A DNA stretch of 64,000 nt from an uncultured Bacteroides sp. (GCA_900555635.1 USLU01000021.1:9284-73283); one strand, 5' to 3'. Numbered from the stretch's first letter, positions 1 to 8,311 are shown. Made by a program: numbers and translations. Notes: generated by a model not told the origin, from the sequence alone.

Positions 1-218
1 CAAATACTGATCTATCTACTTGGATAAAAGGCACTCCCACTTCCTACGAATTTACTCCGAACTTACGTGGTGTAAAAAGAGGTAATTATACTTGGGCAGT
101 TGCTTTAGTTGATACTACCAAAGGAGACGGCAGCAATGTAAAAGGTTTGAATATAGCAGCAAAAGGAAACTTCACAAATTCCGGCTGGTTGAAATTAGCA
201 GAAGTGATTATAAAGTAA
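1..218 (+). CDS. C-terminal end of a DUF4832-like secreted protein (partial)
   Basis: Open frame from base 3 to a TAA at 216-218, cut at its 5' end by the window. The 71 visible residues have the pattern of a small beta-sandwich: a GNYTWAVALVD strand pair, a lysine/glycine turn, and a final GWLKLAEVIIK strand. This resembles the C-terminal beta domain of DUF4832-type glycoside-hydrolase-like proteins of Bacteroides, but the catalytic part is outside the window, so the family name is tentative. A strong intrinsic terminator follows 10 bases after the stop, so this is the last gene of its transcript. Confidence 0.55.
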   Translation, partial: NTDLSTWIKGTPTSYEFTPNLRGVKRGNYTWAVALVDTTKGDGSNVKGLNIAAKGNFTNSGWLKLAEVIIK

Positions 219-228
219 CTACAAAAAA

Positions 229-261
229 ATCCCGTAAGATATAATCTTACGGGATTTTTTT
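229..261 (+). terminator. Intrinsic terminator of the first gene
   Basis: Perfect 12-bp stem (229-240 with 244-255), 3-base loop, followed by a run of seven T. It lies 10 bases after the stop at 218. Confidence 0.9.
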
Positions 262-328
262 GTATCCACTGTAGGTAAAGCAATAAATATTCTTTCAAAG
301 GAACCTCCCGTTCCCAGCATAGTAATGA

Positions 329-1243
329 TTAAAAAGCAACAATCTCCAGCTTATTTCGTATAATTAACTTATATTGTTCTTTCATCTCTTCTGGTAAGAA
401 TGATAAATCTATAAACTCGAACCATTTGTCGGCAACCTTCTTGAATTTAGAGAATAGATTGTCTATGATCTTTTTTTTCCAAACCACTACCATTCATTGC
501 AACTATAAAATCCGACCGTTTGATTTTGCGTTTCTTGCCGTTGAGTGTCAAGGCCAACTCCTCCGTATCTTCCGGTATAATAAGTGCAGTAGAAACCATA
601 TCATATCCCGGTGTCAGTGAATAATACCCTTTATGCAGGCTATACAATGAAAAGTTCTTTAGGTGCATACCCGCATTGCCTGTTATCCACGAGAAAACCA
701 CTTGCTCCCAGAAGTTTACCACATCGAGTTTCGGTACAGAGGAATATTGAGCAATAAGTTTTGCTATCTGTTCATACGAACCTTTGTATTTATACTCCGT
801 GAGGCGTTCTGAAAGCTGACACATATCTTCCATCGCCAACTTTCCGCCCTTTGAATCCCGGTCTATACGTTTAGTTATGTACGATAGTTCTCCATCGGAG
901 AAACGAACAAGCGAGTGTGGCACAACATTTATTTTAGCCAGTTCCGCAAGATGCATCGTCAAATCCTCGACCTCCGGCAGGTAGTTGAATAGTTCAGTTT
1001 GTGGTTTAAGAATATAACGTCCCCATAAACCCACAAAAGCCAGCCTTCGGGGATTAACCCATCAAAGAACGGGAACAGTATTTTTTCGTTATACGGTTTC
1101 TCGGTCAGAGGCATAGTAAGGCTAATCGCTTCAGCTTCATGAGATTTAAGATAATCAGCATTATACTGAAAAGTATAACCATTTTCATTTTCAGTCAAAA
1201 CTCTAGCAAAGAGCTCGTGATTGTATATCTTAGCCTGTCTCAT
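329..1243 (-). pseudogene. hipA: Decayed HipA-type serine/threonine kinase toxin (deletion, frameshift, lost catalytic Asp)
   Basis: Residual HipA toxin kinase. The 5' part (1243 to about 1035) encodes the N-terminal HipA domain up to FFDGLIPEGWLL. It then jumps directly, out of frame, into the middle of the C-terminal kinase domain (GRYILKPQTE, around 1030), so the end of the N domain and the start of the kinase domain are missing. The kinase part continues (MEDMCQL, KYKGSYEQIAK) to a motif reading GNAGMHLKNF. In the family the residue two before His is the catalytic Asp (E. coli HipA D309); here codon 669-671 is GGT, Gly. Finally an 8-T run (471-478) shifts the frame after SGLEKK. One base fewer restores a frame running to a TAA at 329-331 with the family's usual tail (FIDLSFLPEEMKEQY). 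Three independent lesions make this a dead toxin. It overlaps hipB by 4 bases. Confidence 0.88.
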
Positions 1244-1458
1244 AGATTTGTGGATTTAGATATAGGAACAACACCCACTTCTGCTCCGAAGAGATTTAAT
1301 ACCTGATTTACTTTATCAAGCCGAAGAGTTTCTTTACCTTGTTCAAGTTCACGTACAAAACGCAAACCGACTCCCGATTTTTCCGAGAGTTCTATTTGAG
1401 TTAAGTTATGCTCCTTGCGCCTTTGCTTAACGTATTCAGAAATTGATTTGGCATCCAT
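1240..1458 (-). CDS. hipB: HipB-like XRE-family antitoxin/repressor
   Basis: 72-residue helix-turn-helix protein (MDAKSISEYVKQRRKEHNLT, then QIELSEKSGVGLRFVRELEQGK as recognition region), the usual size of HipB. In hipBA modules it represses its own operon and holds the HipA kinase inactive. An in-frame ATG exists at 1479, but it lies inside operator 1; the start at 1458 gives the normal N terminus and leaves the operator upstream. The stop overlaps the start of hipA by 4 bases. The frame is intact although hipA is dead, so it may survive as an orphan repressor. A TATATTTG box on the minus strand (1477-1484) would place transcription start inside the first operator, giving a very short leader. 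Confidence 0.85.
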   Translation of the reverse strand: MDAKSISEYVKQRRKEHNLTQIELSEKSGVGLRFVRELEQGKETLRLDKVNQVLNLFGAEVGVVPISKSTNL

Positions 1459-1460
1459 AT

Positions 1461-1559
1461 TATACCCTTTTGGGTACAAATATAGTGCAAATATTTCAAA
1501 CTATACCCTTTTGGGTATAAAAACCACATAAAAGGACTTAGTATACCTTATCGGGTATA
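1461..1559. promoter_or_regulatory. Three evenly spaced HipB-type operators
   Basis: Three copies of TATACCC-N4-GGGTATA: 1461-1478 (one mismatch, ends GGGTACA), 1502-1519 (perfect) and 1542-1559 (TATACCT half-site). Their centres are 41 and 40 bp apart, about four helical turns, so bound repressors would sit on the same face. The first copy abuts the hipB start and overlaps a -7 box. E. coli HipB likewise binds several TATCC-N8-GGATA palindromes, so self-repression is a sound inference. Confidence 0.8.
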
Positions 1560-1567
1560 AATTTGAA

Positions 1568-2120
1568 TTAGAATGATTTTTCTATATCTATTTCCCAATC
1601 TGTTAATATTTCATTCTCCGAAATACCACAGATAGCAGCGTATGGTTCGTCCATACTGATATTTTCTATATTATTCAACTCACTGAAGATGCTCAGTTGC
1701 GAGAACTTAGTGATGCCAGTCAGAAAAACGAAACGCAGATAAGGATCACAAGCCTTCAGCGGACTATAATAGCCTCATACCGCTCCAGTTGACTGGCAAG
1801 ATAACGATTCAACTGTTCACAATCCATGTGCTTACCTAAACTCATATCGAAGTGCAGCACCGGATATTCCAGCCACTCAGTCTCCAGTTTCTCTATAACT
1901 AGCCCTTTAAACAAATCCTTCTGCCCAGCGAAATAGCTATGTAACAGAAGTAAGCAAGCTCTTTCCAAAACGCCGCGGACGGCTTAGAAACATATATTTA
2001 GAAGCAGAATGTGTCAAGACGATAGACATATTACGTCTTGTCAACATACAAATATTTTTTTCTTATTAGCTCCGAAAAGGTTTGTATCCCTATCGGATAA
2101 AGTTTCTGTTGCATTTCCAT
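1568..2120 (-). pseudogene. Decayed AAA-ATPase-like / PD-(D/E)XK family gene
   Basis: Starts at ATG 2120 with MEMQQKLYPIGIQTFSEL and RKKYLYVDKT, the standard N terminus of the AAA-ATPase-like family common in Bacteroides. A frameshift follows, then SKYMFLSRPRRFGKSLL (the P-loop region), another frameshift, then HSYFAGQKDLFKGLVIEKLE to QLERYEAIIVR. From there it jumps to a far-downstream piece (PYLRFVFLTGITKFSQLSIF, then MDEPYAAICGISENEILTDWE) that ends early at 1568. The sensor/Walker B middle and the C-terminal nuclease-like half are missing. The family's role is not firmly known. The remains lie directly behind the hipBA remnant. Confidence 0.8.
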
Positions 2121-2234
2121 ATGGTCCCTCCATTTTGCTTCCTGAATACAAAGTTACTCTAATTTAAACACAAAACAAAATAAGGATGTTCTTTCTTAGG
2201 GAGGTTGATGCATAAGCTCATACTAGGCTTACAA

Positions 2235-2269
2235 CAAAAAAGAGGACGCCTTTCACAAGGAATCCTCTT
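2235..2269 (-). terminator. Intrinsic terminator, minus strand
   Basis: Stem AAGAGGA (2263-2269 read on minus) with TCCTCTT (2240-2246), followed on the minus strand by a T run (2235-2240). Probably a backup stop for the capsule transcript. Confidence 0.65.
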
Positions 2270-2420
2270 ACAACACATTTTTACTAATACAATCAGATTA
2301 AGATTACTCAAGATCCGATTGTGGGAAAACAGCTCCCAAAGCTGTATATGAATTTTCTAAAAATATTTTATTCAAAAACACGTCACTATATATTAAGTTC
2401 GTAGGTTCTTCATTCAATAG

Positions 2421-2466
2421 CTTTTAAAAACAGCCGAAACCATTCCTAAAGAATCAGCTTCGGCTG
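2421..2466 (-). terminator. Intrinsic terminator of the capsule operon
   Basis: CAGCCGAA (2431-2438) pairs with TTCGGCTG (2459-2466) across a 20-base loop; the minus strand continues into TTTTTAAAAG. It lies about 30 bases after the stop of the last capsule gene. Confidence 0.7.
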
Positions 2467-2497
2467 CGCCTAAAAACGAAGTAACCGCTGTTACCTG

Positions 2498-2734
2498 TCA
2501 TTTATCTTCATGTCTCTTCTTACGAACAACAGATGGTGCTCCAAGTTCCTCTCGCTCTACGACTTCAAGCCACCCACTCTGCTCTAACTCGAAAAGAGCG
2601 GGGTATACACGGAGCTTGTCGGCACCAGAATAAAGGATTATGTTTTCTACAGATACTTCATTGGCTGAAGTAGATATGTAGTCGGTGATACGCTGGGTAT
2701 CGAGAATTTTATAATTTACGTCCATAGAAATCAA
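2498..2734 (-). CDS. Small conserved protein at the capsule-locus end (winged-helix-like)
   Basis: 78 residues (or 75 from the second Met at 2725). The sequence DTQRITDYISTSANEVSVEN followed by LRVYPALFELEQSGWLEVVE has the helix-turn-helix-wing rhythm of a small regulator in which a leucine-rich helix precedes a GWLEVVE beta strand. I recognise it only as a small conserved protein found with Bacteroides polysaccharide loci; its function is unknown to me. It overlaps the preceding cupin gene by 26 bases (or 17), so it is translationally linked to it, and it is the last gene before the operon terminator. Confidence 0.6.
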   Translation of the reverse strand: MISMDVNYKILDTQRITDYISTSANEVSVENIILYSGADKLRVYPALFELEQSGWLEVVEREELGAPSVVRKKRHEDK

Positions 2735-3173
2735 TAGCTTTATTATTTTCCCAATCCATCCACATCATCTTGTCATATCTCCAGCTGTCACCTAAAGCTT
2801 CTGATATTTTTTTATTTGAATATACCAATAAAATAGAATCCGGTTCATTTGCTTTTATGCCATTCGCATACCCCTCTGGTACATGTAATACCGCACTCTT
2901 TTCAGCAGAAAGTTGAAAGATTTCCGGCTTCAATTCTAAAGAAGGATTATACCAATTATCAATTTTCACGAATGCAGTAGTAAATGAACCTTTCACGGCA
3001 TAAAACCATTTCTTTTCAGTCTGATGCGCATGCCAAGCTCTTACTACTGATGTATCACTCTGATGGATAACATAAAAGCGTTCTATTTCGCTCATATCCA
3101 AATCATTCACAAATGAAATACGGCCACGAAAATCACAAAAGATATTACCCTCAATAGTTTTTATATCATTCAT
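2709..3173 (-). CDS. RmlC/WxcM-like cupin sugar-nucleotide epimerase or isomerase
   Basis: 154-residue single-domain cupin. The metal/active-site region reads RAWHAHQTEKKWFYAVKGSF, matching the R-x-W-H-x-H motif of RmlC/WxcM/FdtA-type enzymes, and HVPEGYANGI supplies the second cupin motif. Such enzymes epimerise or isomerise 4-keto sugar nucleotides. A TTG in frame lies 6 bases upstream, but ATG 3173 overlaps the stop of the glycosyltransferase as ATGA, so it was chosen. The adjacent dehydratase, reductase and 2-epimerase suggest it acts on the same UDP-4-keto-HexNAc intermediate. In CapF-type proteins a cupin is fused to the reductase; here the two activities would be on separate genes. Confidence 0.75.
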   Translation of the reverse strand: MNDIKTIEGNIFCDFRGRISFVNDLDMSEIERFYVIHQSDTSVVRAWHAHQTEKKWFYAVKGSFTTAFVKIDNWYNPSLELKPEIFQLSAEKSAVLHVPEGYANGIKANEPDSILLVYSNKKISEALGDSWRYDKMMWMDWENNKAIDFYGRKL

Positions 3174-4366
3174 TTCCAAACCACTCCATTAATAAGTTTT
3201 ATAATCATCTTCCTATTAAACACAGTTTCGCACAAACAAGCCGCATTATTAGCAATAGCCTTCTTCTCTTCATCCGTTAATTTCACAAAATGATTAAAAC
3301 CAGCTGCAATATCGCATAAATCAGTAGGTGAAGCCCCGAAACCAATTTGATACTTCTCTACAATATTCCTAACCTCACCATTGAATATCGCATAAATAGG
3401 CTTTCCTGTCGCTAAATAAGCTTGAAATTTAGATGGCATCATTGTCTCATAAAGTGGGACATCCTTTAATGATATAATTAAAGCATCCCCCGCTTCATAA
3501 TAGTCAGACATTTCCGATAAAGGTTTACGACCTGTAAAATTCACATTTAGAATACATTCATTCTTCGCTATATCCATCAATTCAGTCAAGAATGAGCCAT
3601 CTCCTATTATATTCAAACAAGCGTTTGGGCAGTCTTTTACAAACAACCCAAACCCACGTAAAACGTTCTCCAAGTTTTGTACCTTACCAACATTACCCGC
3701 AAAAACGAAATTATAAGTTCCTGGCAACTCTACTTCTTTAGTCGGATTATACTCCATAAGCGACCAATTCGGAGCAAAAAGTATATCCTTTTCAGGAGTG
3801 TAATGATGAATTCTTTCTATAAAACCCTCACAAGACACTAATATCGAATCACAGTTTTTATAAATCCATTTTACAAATCGATCCAAACAAAAACTGAGTA
3901 ATTTGGTTTTCTTGAAACCATAAGCATATACAGTTTCCGGCCATAAGTCCTGTGTCCAAATAGTAACTTTGGCATTAAAAAGCTTTTTCAAAAATATACC
4001 TGCCGTAGCCAAAGTCAAAGGCCCTGTTTGATAGATAAATACTCTATCAAAGCGTTTCCCAATGAACAAAACAATCAAGCAGCTCCAAAAAACGAAAGAA
4101 AAGTAATTCAGTACTTTTATTATAGTGCTTTTCTCATATCCTTGCAGCACGGGGAAACGATGAATCTTTATCGTATTAAAACAAGTAGTTTGATAAATCT
4201 TATTCTTATACCCTTCATAAACCTTTCCAAAAGGATATGAAGGTGCACGAGTTAATACTTCAAATTGATATCCATCCTTTTCCCATTCCCTCACTAAATC
4301 ATTAATAAGAAAATCTTCAGGAAAGAAAGCCTCCCCCAATACCAATACTTTTTTTCTTCTCTCCAT
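3170..4366 (-). CDS. GT4-family glycosyltransferase, WbuB-like (FucNAc/QuiNAc transferase candidate)
   Basis: 398 residues, GT-B fold. The N-terminal domain starts MERRKKVLVLGEAFFPEDFL and contains FIYQTGPLTLA and TIWTQDLWPETVYAYG. The C-terminal domain holds the nucleotide-binding signature FVFAGNVGKVQNLENVLRGF and the acidic GDALIISLKDVPLYETMMPSK, typical of WbuB-type family 4 enzymes. WbuB homologues transfer L-FucNAc in E. coli O26-type gene sets, where they also sit beside fnlABC-type genes as here. It probably adds the 6-deoxy-HexNAc made by the three neighbouring genes. Its stop overlaps the cupin start and its start lies 2 bases after the reductase stop, so the genes are co-translated. 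Confidence 0.8.
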   Translation of the reverse strand: MERRKKVLVLGEAFFPEDFLINDLVREWEKDGYQFEVLTRAPSYPFGKVYEGYKNKIYQTTCFNTIKIHRFPVLQGYEKSTIIKVLNYFSFVFWSCLIVLFIGKRFDRVFIYQTGPLTLATAGIFLKKLFNAKVTIWTQDLWPETVYAYGFKKTKLLSFCLDRFVKWIYKNCDSILVSCEGFIERIHHYTPEKDILFAPNWSLMEYNPTKEVELPGTYNFVFAGNVGKVQNLENVLRGFGLFVKDCPNACLNIIGDGSFLTELMDIAKNECILNVNFTGRKPLSEMSDYYEAGDALIISLKDVPLYETMMPSKFQAYLATGKPIYAIFNGEVRNIVEKYQIGFGASPTDLCDIAAGFNHFVKLTDEEKKAIANNAACLCETVFNRKMIIKLINGVVWK

Positions 4367-4368
4367 CC

Positions 4369-5223
4369 CTAAAAATATTGTGCATACAAAGACTTATGAC
4401 TCTCCATCCATGCTGCTTGTTCTATCAACATCTGTTTATAACTTGGCACATCATAGTCAAACCGTTCCGATTTAGCAATAGATTTGTCAATCCCATTCCC
4501 ATCATAAGGCATTATATCAATATCCTGCTTGTTCCATATTTCTTTGAATAAGCCTAACAAATCGTACTTAGAAATTCCTACTCCGTTACTCAACTGTAAC
4601 AGCCCTGTTTTATTTTGTAACAAAGCAGCATCAATAGCTTTTGCTAATTCTAGAGTTGTTACCCCACCCCATATAGCAGTTTTAAAACCATTCACCTGTC
4701 CATGCTGATTCATAAACCAATGAAACAGTCCTTCACCATTTCTCTTCAGTTCCGGGCCGATAATTGAAGTACGAATCGTCAAGTCCTTGTCATTTATGAC
4801 TTCGCCAAGAGCTTTACTACGTCCGTACACATCATCAGCATCTCTGAAATCCTCTTCTGTATAGTAACCTTTCCTACCGGAGAAAACGCAATCTGTACTG
4901 ATATGAACCAATTTTGCATCAACTTCATCAGCTAATTTCTTCAATAAATGTGGGAAATAAGCATTGATTAAAATTGCATTATCAGGATGCTCCTTAGAAC
5001 CTTTTATCAGTACTCCAATACAGTTGATAATGACTTCCGGCTGTTCTTTACGTACAATTTCGGCCACTGCATCTCTATTTGTCACATCAACAACTATGCT
5101 ATTTTCATTAAGCGGGGTACGAAACACAACATTAGTAATGTTATATTTCCCGGTACTTCGCAGATAGGAATAGACGATGTGTCCAGCCATACCAGTGGCG
5201 CCGAACAACAAAATTTTTCTCAT
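4369..5223 (-). CDS. RmlD-like NAD(P)-dependent 4-keto-sugar reductase (SDR)
   Basis: 284-residue short-chain dehydrogenase of the dTDP-4-dehydrorhamnose-reductase type. The N-terminal Rossmann motif is LFGATGMAGHIV; HISTDCVFSG carries the catalytic Ser/Thr; YGRSKALGE carries the YxxxK pair. In UDP-L-FucNAc synthesis this role is filled by CapF/FnlB (about 370 aa with a fused cupin), and in UDP-L-QuiNAc synthesis by the shorter RmlD-like WbvR. The 284-aa length without a cupin is closer to WbvR, so QuiNAc is a serious alternative to FucNAc. It sits between the 2-epimerase and the glycosyltransferase. Confidence 0.8.
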   Translation of the reverse strand: MRKILLFGATGMAGHIVYSYLRSTGKYNITNVVFRTPLNENSIVVDVTNRDAVAEIVRKEQPEVIINCIGVLIKGSKEHPDNAILINAYFPHLLKKLADEVDAKLVHISTDCVFSGRKGYYTEEDFRDADDVYGRSKALGEVINDKDLTIRTSIIGPELKRNGEGLFHWFMNQHGQVNGFKTAIWGGVTTLELAKAIDAALLQNKTGLLQLSNGVGISKYDLLGLFKEIWNKQDIDIMPYDGNGIDKSIAKSERFDYDVPSYKQMLIEQAAWMESHKSLYAQYF

Positions 5224-5239
5224 GAATTACCGAAAATTA

Positions 5240-6370
5240 TCAGATGTTTTTATGCCATACCGTACGGTTGACATAATCTGTATAGGAAAGAATAATACGC
5301 ACTACTTTTTTTGATACATTATCAGCCTCATAGTCAGGAATTGAATGTATAGCATCTCTGCCCTCAGCATATTGTGAAGTTACCACATCGATTGAGTCTA
5401 ATATACGATCGCTATTCAGCCCAGTCATAATTAGCGTACCTTCATCCATACCCTCGGGACGTTCGTGAGCCTGACGTATAGTAATAGCAGGAAAGTGGAG
5501 AATAGACGATTCCTCTGTAATCGTTCCACTGTCCGAGATAACACAAAAGGCATTTTGCTGCAACTTGATATACTCTAGAAAGCCAAAAGGCTTCATGAAC
5601 TCAATCATCGGATTCGAATTAACAAATCCCATAGCCTCTAGCTTTTTGCGTGTACGTGGATGTGTAGAAACAATTACTTTCTTATGATATTTATCGACTA
5701 TTGCATTCAAAGAGTCCAGTAGATCAGTAAAATTCTTTTCCGAATCTACATTCTCTTCACGATGAGTGCTGACAATGAAATACCCTCCCTTTTTAAGTCC
5801 CTCATTTTTCAAGACATCACACTTCTCAATATCCTCTTTATGGTAAAGTAAAACCTCTGTCATTGGTGAACCAGTCTTGATTACTGTCTCAGGCTTTAAT
5901 CCTTCGGCAAGCAAATATTTGCGGGCATGTTCAGAAAGGGGCATATTGATATCACTGAGGTGATCTACAATTTTACGGTTAATCTCCTCAGGTACACGCT
6001 GGTCAAAACATCTGTTACCAGCCTCCATGTGGAAAATAGGAATTTTCTTACGTTTGGCCGAGATAACCGATATACAACTATTCGTATCTCCATACAGCAA
6101 TATGGCATCCGGCTTCACTTCTTCCATCAGATCATCCGACTTACGAATGACATTAGCAATCGTTTCAGCAGCGTTCTTTCCTGCTGCTTCCAAAAAATAA
6201 TCGGGTTTACGAATACGAAGTTCTTGAAAGAATATTTCATTCAATTCATAATCAAAATTCTGACCTGTATGCACTATTATGTGCTCAGTATATTTATCAA
6301 GTTCTGCCATAACCCGACTCAATTTTATAATCTCCGGACGGGTACCGACAATAGTCATTACTTTCAACAT
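5240..6370 (-). CDS. UDP-N-acetylglucosamine 2-epimerase family (WecB/CapG/FnlC-like)
   Basis: 376 residues from ATG 6370 (MLKVMTIVGTRPEIIKLSRV), the normal N terminus and length for non-hydrolysing UDP-HexNAc 2-epimerases. A GTG at 6394 would extend it by eight residues into the dehydratase gene and is less likely. Family residues visible: HTGQNFDYELNEIFF, YGDTNSCISV, HMEAGNRCFDQRVPEEINR (catalytic region), VSTHREENVD, SDSGTITEES. In CapG/FnlC pathways it performs the C2 epimerisation of the UDP-6-deoxy-HexNAc produced by the dehydratase and reductase next to it. Confidence 0.85.
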   Translation of the reverse strand: MLKVMTIVGTRPEIIKLSRVMAELDKYTEHIIVHTGQNFDYELNEIFFQELRIRKPDYFLEAAGKNAAETIANVIRKSDDLMEEVKPDAILLYGDTNSCISVISAKRKKIPIFHMEAGNRCFDQRVPEEINRKIVDHLSDINMPLSEHARKYLLAEGLKPETVIKTGSPMTEVLLYHKEDIEKCDVLKNEGLKKGGYFIVSTHREENVDSEKNFTDLLDSLNAIVDKYHKKVIVSTHPRTRKKLEAMGFVNSNPMIEFMKPFGFLEYIKLQQNAFCVISDSGTITEESSILHFPAITIRQAHERPEGMDEGTLIMTGLNSDRILDSIDVVTSQYAEGRDAIHSIPDYEADNVSKKVVRIILSYTDYVNRTVWHKNI

Positions 6371-6386
6371 AGTATTTGTATTAACG

Positions 6387-7442
6387 TTATTCACTGCGAA
6401 TTTCTCTAGCTTTAGCTCTTGCTTCTAAGCCCATATCTTCACGGATAAAGCGTAACTTCATCAATAGCTCTTTCATTCCTTCTACATCAAGTCGACGCGT
6501 ATTATGACTATGGTAATCTTCTATCTTAGATACTTCTTCATTTCCTTTAGTGAAAAACTTGTCATAATTCAAATCACGAGTATCACAAGGAATCCGATAA
6601 TAATCTCCCATATCAACAGCACGCACCATTTCTTCGCGTGTTACAAGGGTTTCGTACAGTTTCTCACCATGACGAGTACCTATGGTTTTAACTTCCGTAT
6701 CTGTTTTATAGATTTCTTTCAAAGCTGTTGCAAGAGTATCCAAGGTAGCAGCAGGTGCCTTCTGCACAAACAAATCACCATTATGCGCATGAGTAAAAGC
6801 ATAAATTACCAAATCAACAGCATCGTCAAGCGTCATCATAAAACGAGTCATATTAGGATCGGTAATTGTAATATGTTTACCTTCCATCATCTGTTCTACC
6901 CACAAAGGAATTACCGAACCACGACTAGCCATAACATTTCCGTAACGTGTACAGCAAATTGTGGTCTTTGCACCTTCGCCCAGTTCACGTCCTTTTGCTA
7001 CAGCCACTTTTTCCATCAAAGCTTTACTCATCCCCATTGCATTGATTGGATAAGCTGCTTTGTCAGTAGAGAGCACAACAACACTTTCCACACCGTGCTC
7101 TATGGCAGAATTTAGCACGTTTTCTGTACCCATTACATTCGTATTCACCGCTTCAATTGGGAAGAACTCACAAGAAGGAACCTGTTTCAATGCAGCAGCA
7201 CTGAATACATAATTCACTCCTTTCATAGCAACATCTACCGAGCCTTTATCTCGTACATTCCCAATATAAAACTTTACTTTAGGATTTTGTAATGCATGGC
7301 GCATGTCATCCTGCTTCTTTTCATCACGAGAAAATATGCGGATTTCCTTGATATCGGAATCAAGAAAACGACGCAATACGGCATTACCGAAGGAACCTGT
7401 TCCACCAGTAATAAGTAAGACTTTGTCTTTAAATACTGACAT
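6387..7442 (-). CDS. UDP-GlcNAc 4,6-dehydratase / 5-epimerase (CapE/FnlA-like)
   Basis: 351-residue extended SDR of the CapE/FnlA/WbjB group. It has the Rossmann motif LLITGGTGSFGNAVLRRF, VFSAAALKQVPSCEFFPIEA, STDKAAYPINAMGMSKALME (with the Met-for-Tyr active site typical of this group) and TRYGNVMASRGSVIPLW. It removes water from UDP-GlcNAc and epimerises the product, opening the path to UDP-L-FucNAc, UDP-L-QuiNAc or UDP-L-RhaNAc. It is the first gene of the sugar-nucleotide block and is less AT-rich than the glycosyltransferase block upstream. Confidence 0.88.
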   Translation of the reverse strand: MSVFKDKVLLITGGTGSFGNAVLRRFLDSDIKEIRIFSRDEKKQDDMRHALQNPKVKFYIGNVRDKGSVDVAMKGVNYVFSAAALKQVPSCEFFPIEAVNTNVMGTENVLNSAIEHGVESVVVLSTDKAAYPINAMGMSKALMEKVAVAKGRELGEGAKTTICCTRYGNVMASRGSVIPLWVEQMMEGKHITITDPNMTRFMMTLDDAVDLVIYAFTHAHNGDLFVQKAPAATLDTLATALKEIYKTDTEVKTIGTRHGEKLYETLVTREEMVRAVDMGDYYRIPCDTRDLNYDKFFTKGNEEVSKIEDYHSHNTRRLDVEGMKELLMKLRFIREDMGLEARAKAREIRSE

Positions 7443-7553
7443 AGTTTATAATTATCTGAGTTTAATTATTATCCGAATGGAATAATAAAAGAAAAGGGTA
7501 CAGCATTTGAATCAATGCTACACCAACTAATGTTTTATTCGTAAAAAATATAA

Positions 7554-7772
7554 TTAAGGGATTAGCCTCATTTTACTAGGCCATATCGTTTTTTTATTCG
7601 TGATAATTTCCAAATTTCTCAAGGCTTCTATTATCAAATTCAAATCTTTAGCTACGAATTTCTCTTGGTAGGTAGCCTCACGCAATAAGCGTTCTTTTTC
7701 TATTTCCCGTATTTTTGCAAGATTAGCATAATTGGGATCTATCTTTAATATATCAAGATTTTTTATAAACAA
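7554..7772 (-). CDS. Short uncharacterised frame (72 aa), possibly a gene remnant
   Basis: Polar, Lys/Glu/Leu-rich, probably helical (REIEKERLLREATYQEKFVA), no membrane segment and no recognised motif. It is on the operon strand but isolated by gaps on both sides, unlike its neighbours. It could be a small real protein or the tail of a lost gene. Confidence 0.3.
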   Translation of the reverse strand: MFIKNLDILKIDPNYANLAKIREIEKERLLREATYQEKFVAKDLNLIIEALRNLEIITNKKTIWPSKMRLIP

Positions 7773-7841
7773 AAAAACTATTCAACACTTATTTTATATA
7801 AAGAAATTTTGTATTGATGCTTTTATTGGCAAGAATATAAA

Positions 7842-8111
7842 CTACATAGTAACCATAACCAGCATTTTCAATAACTTTAAAGTATTTAGAACGAAATGAA
7901 TCCCACCTTTAGGAGTAACCTCATCTCGCTCATCGAAAGTTACCTTAAAAAGTGATTTATAAATAAACGAAAGTACCGGACTATATTTTAATGCATGAAA
8001 CACATCTCCTATTACGCCTCGACCATACTTAACAAGATATTCCTTTTGTACAAAATAAAGAATCCTAAAGAATTTTATGTAATCAACTCCATCATTAAAG
8101 TACAGCAACAC
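7842..8111 (-). CDS. Short uncharacterised frame (89 aa), probable gene fragment
   Basis: A frame rich in aromatic residues (FFRILYFVQKEYLVKYGRG, then PVLSFIYKSLFKVTF) and a DERDEVTPKGG turn. The composition looks like protein rather than noise, but no family was recognised and no proper neighbour overlap exists. Most likely the remnant of a capsule transferase gene. Confidence 0.3.
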   Translation of the reverse strand: MLLYFNDGVDYIKFFRILYFVQKEYLVKYGRGVIGDVFHALKYSPVLSFIYKSLFKVTFDERDEVTPKGGIHFVLNTLKLLKMLVMVTM

Positions 8112-8311
8112 TCATCTTCAAAATTTCATCTTGTTTTTTTATCCATCTTGAAAATGTATTATATATTTACAACACACAAACAATCAATGAATAAACACTT
8201 GTATTTTCTCGATAACTAGCACAAATATTAAGAATTATTTCAGTTAGATAGCACTTTTACTTAACATATCACCTATATACTCAGCATACGCATAATCCTA
8301 TCGTAACATAT

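Larger units (their letters stand above)
2121..2497. other. Gap with two minus-strand terminators, no gene seen
   Basis: No coding frame could be supported. It contains two hairpins oriented for minus-strand transcripts (2235-2269 and 2421-2466) and AT-rich sequence between them. It separates the capsule operon end from the decayed genes. Confidence 0.6.
7443..8311. other. 870-bp AT-rich gap with only short frames
   Basis: A long interval for a tightly packed capsule operon. It holds only two short minus-strand frames, listed separately, with no recognised motif. It may be the residue of a deleted transferase gene, or an untranslated stretch. No terminator-like hairpin was seen, so the transcript can run through. 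Confidence 0.5.

Noticed and set aside
447..620. Plus-strand open frame 426-620 over the hipA remnant
   Set aside because: It is the shadow of the minus-strand HipA kinase region, which has recognisable family motifs; no promoter or homology supports the plus frame.
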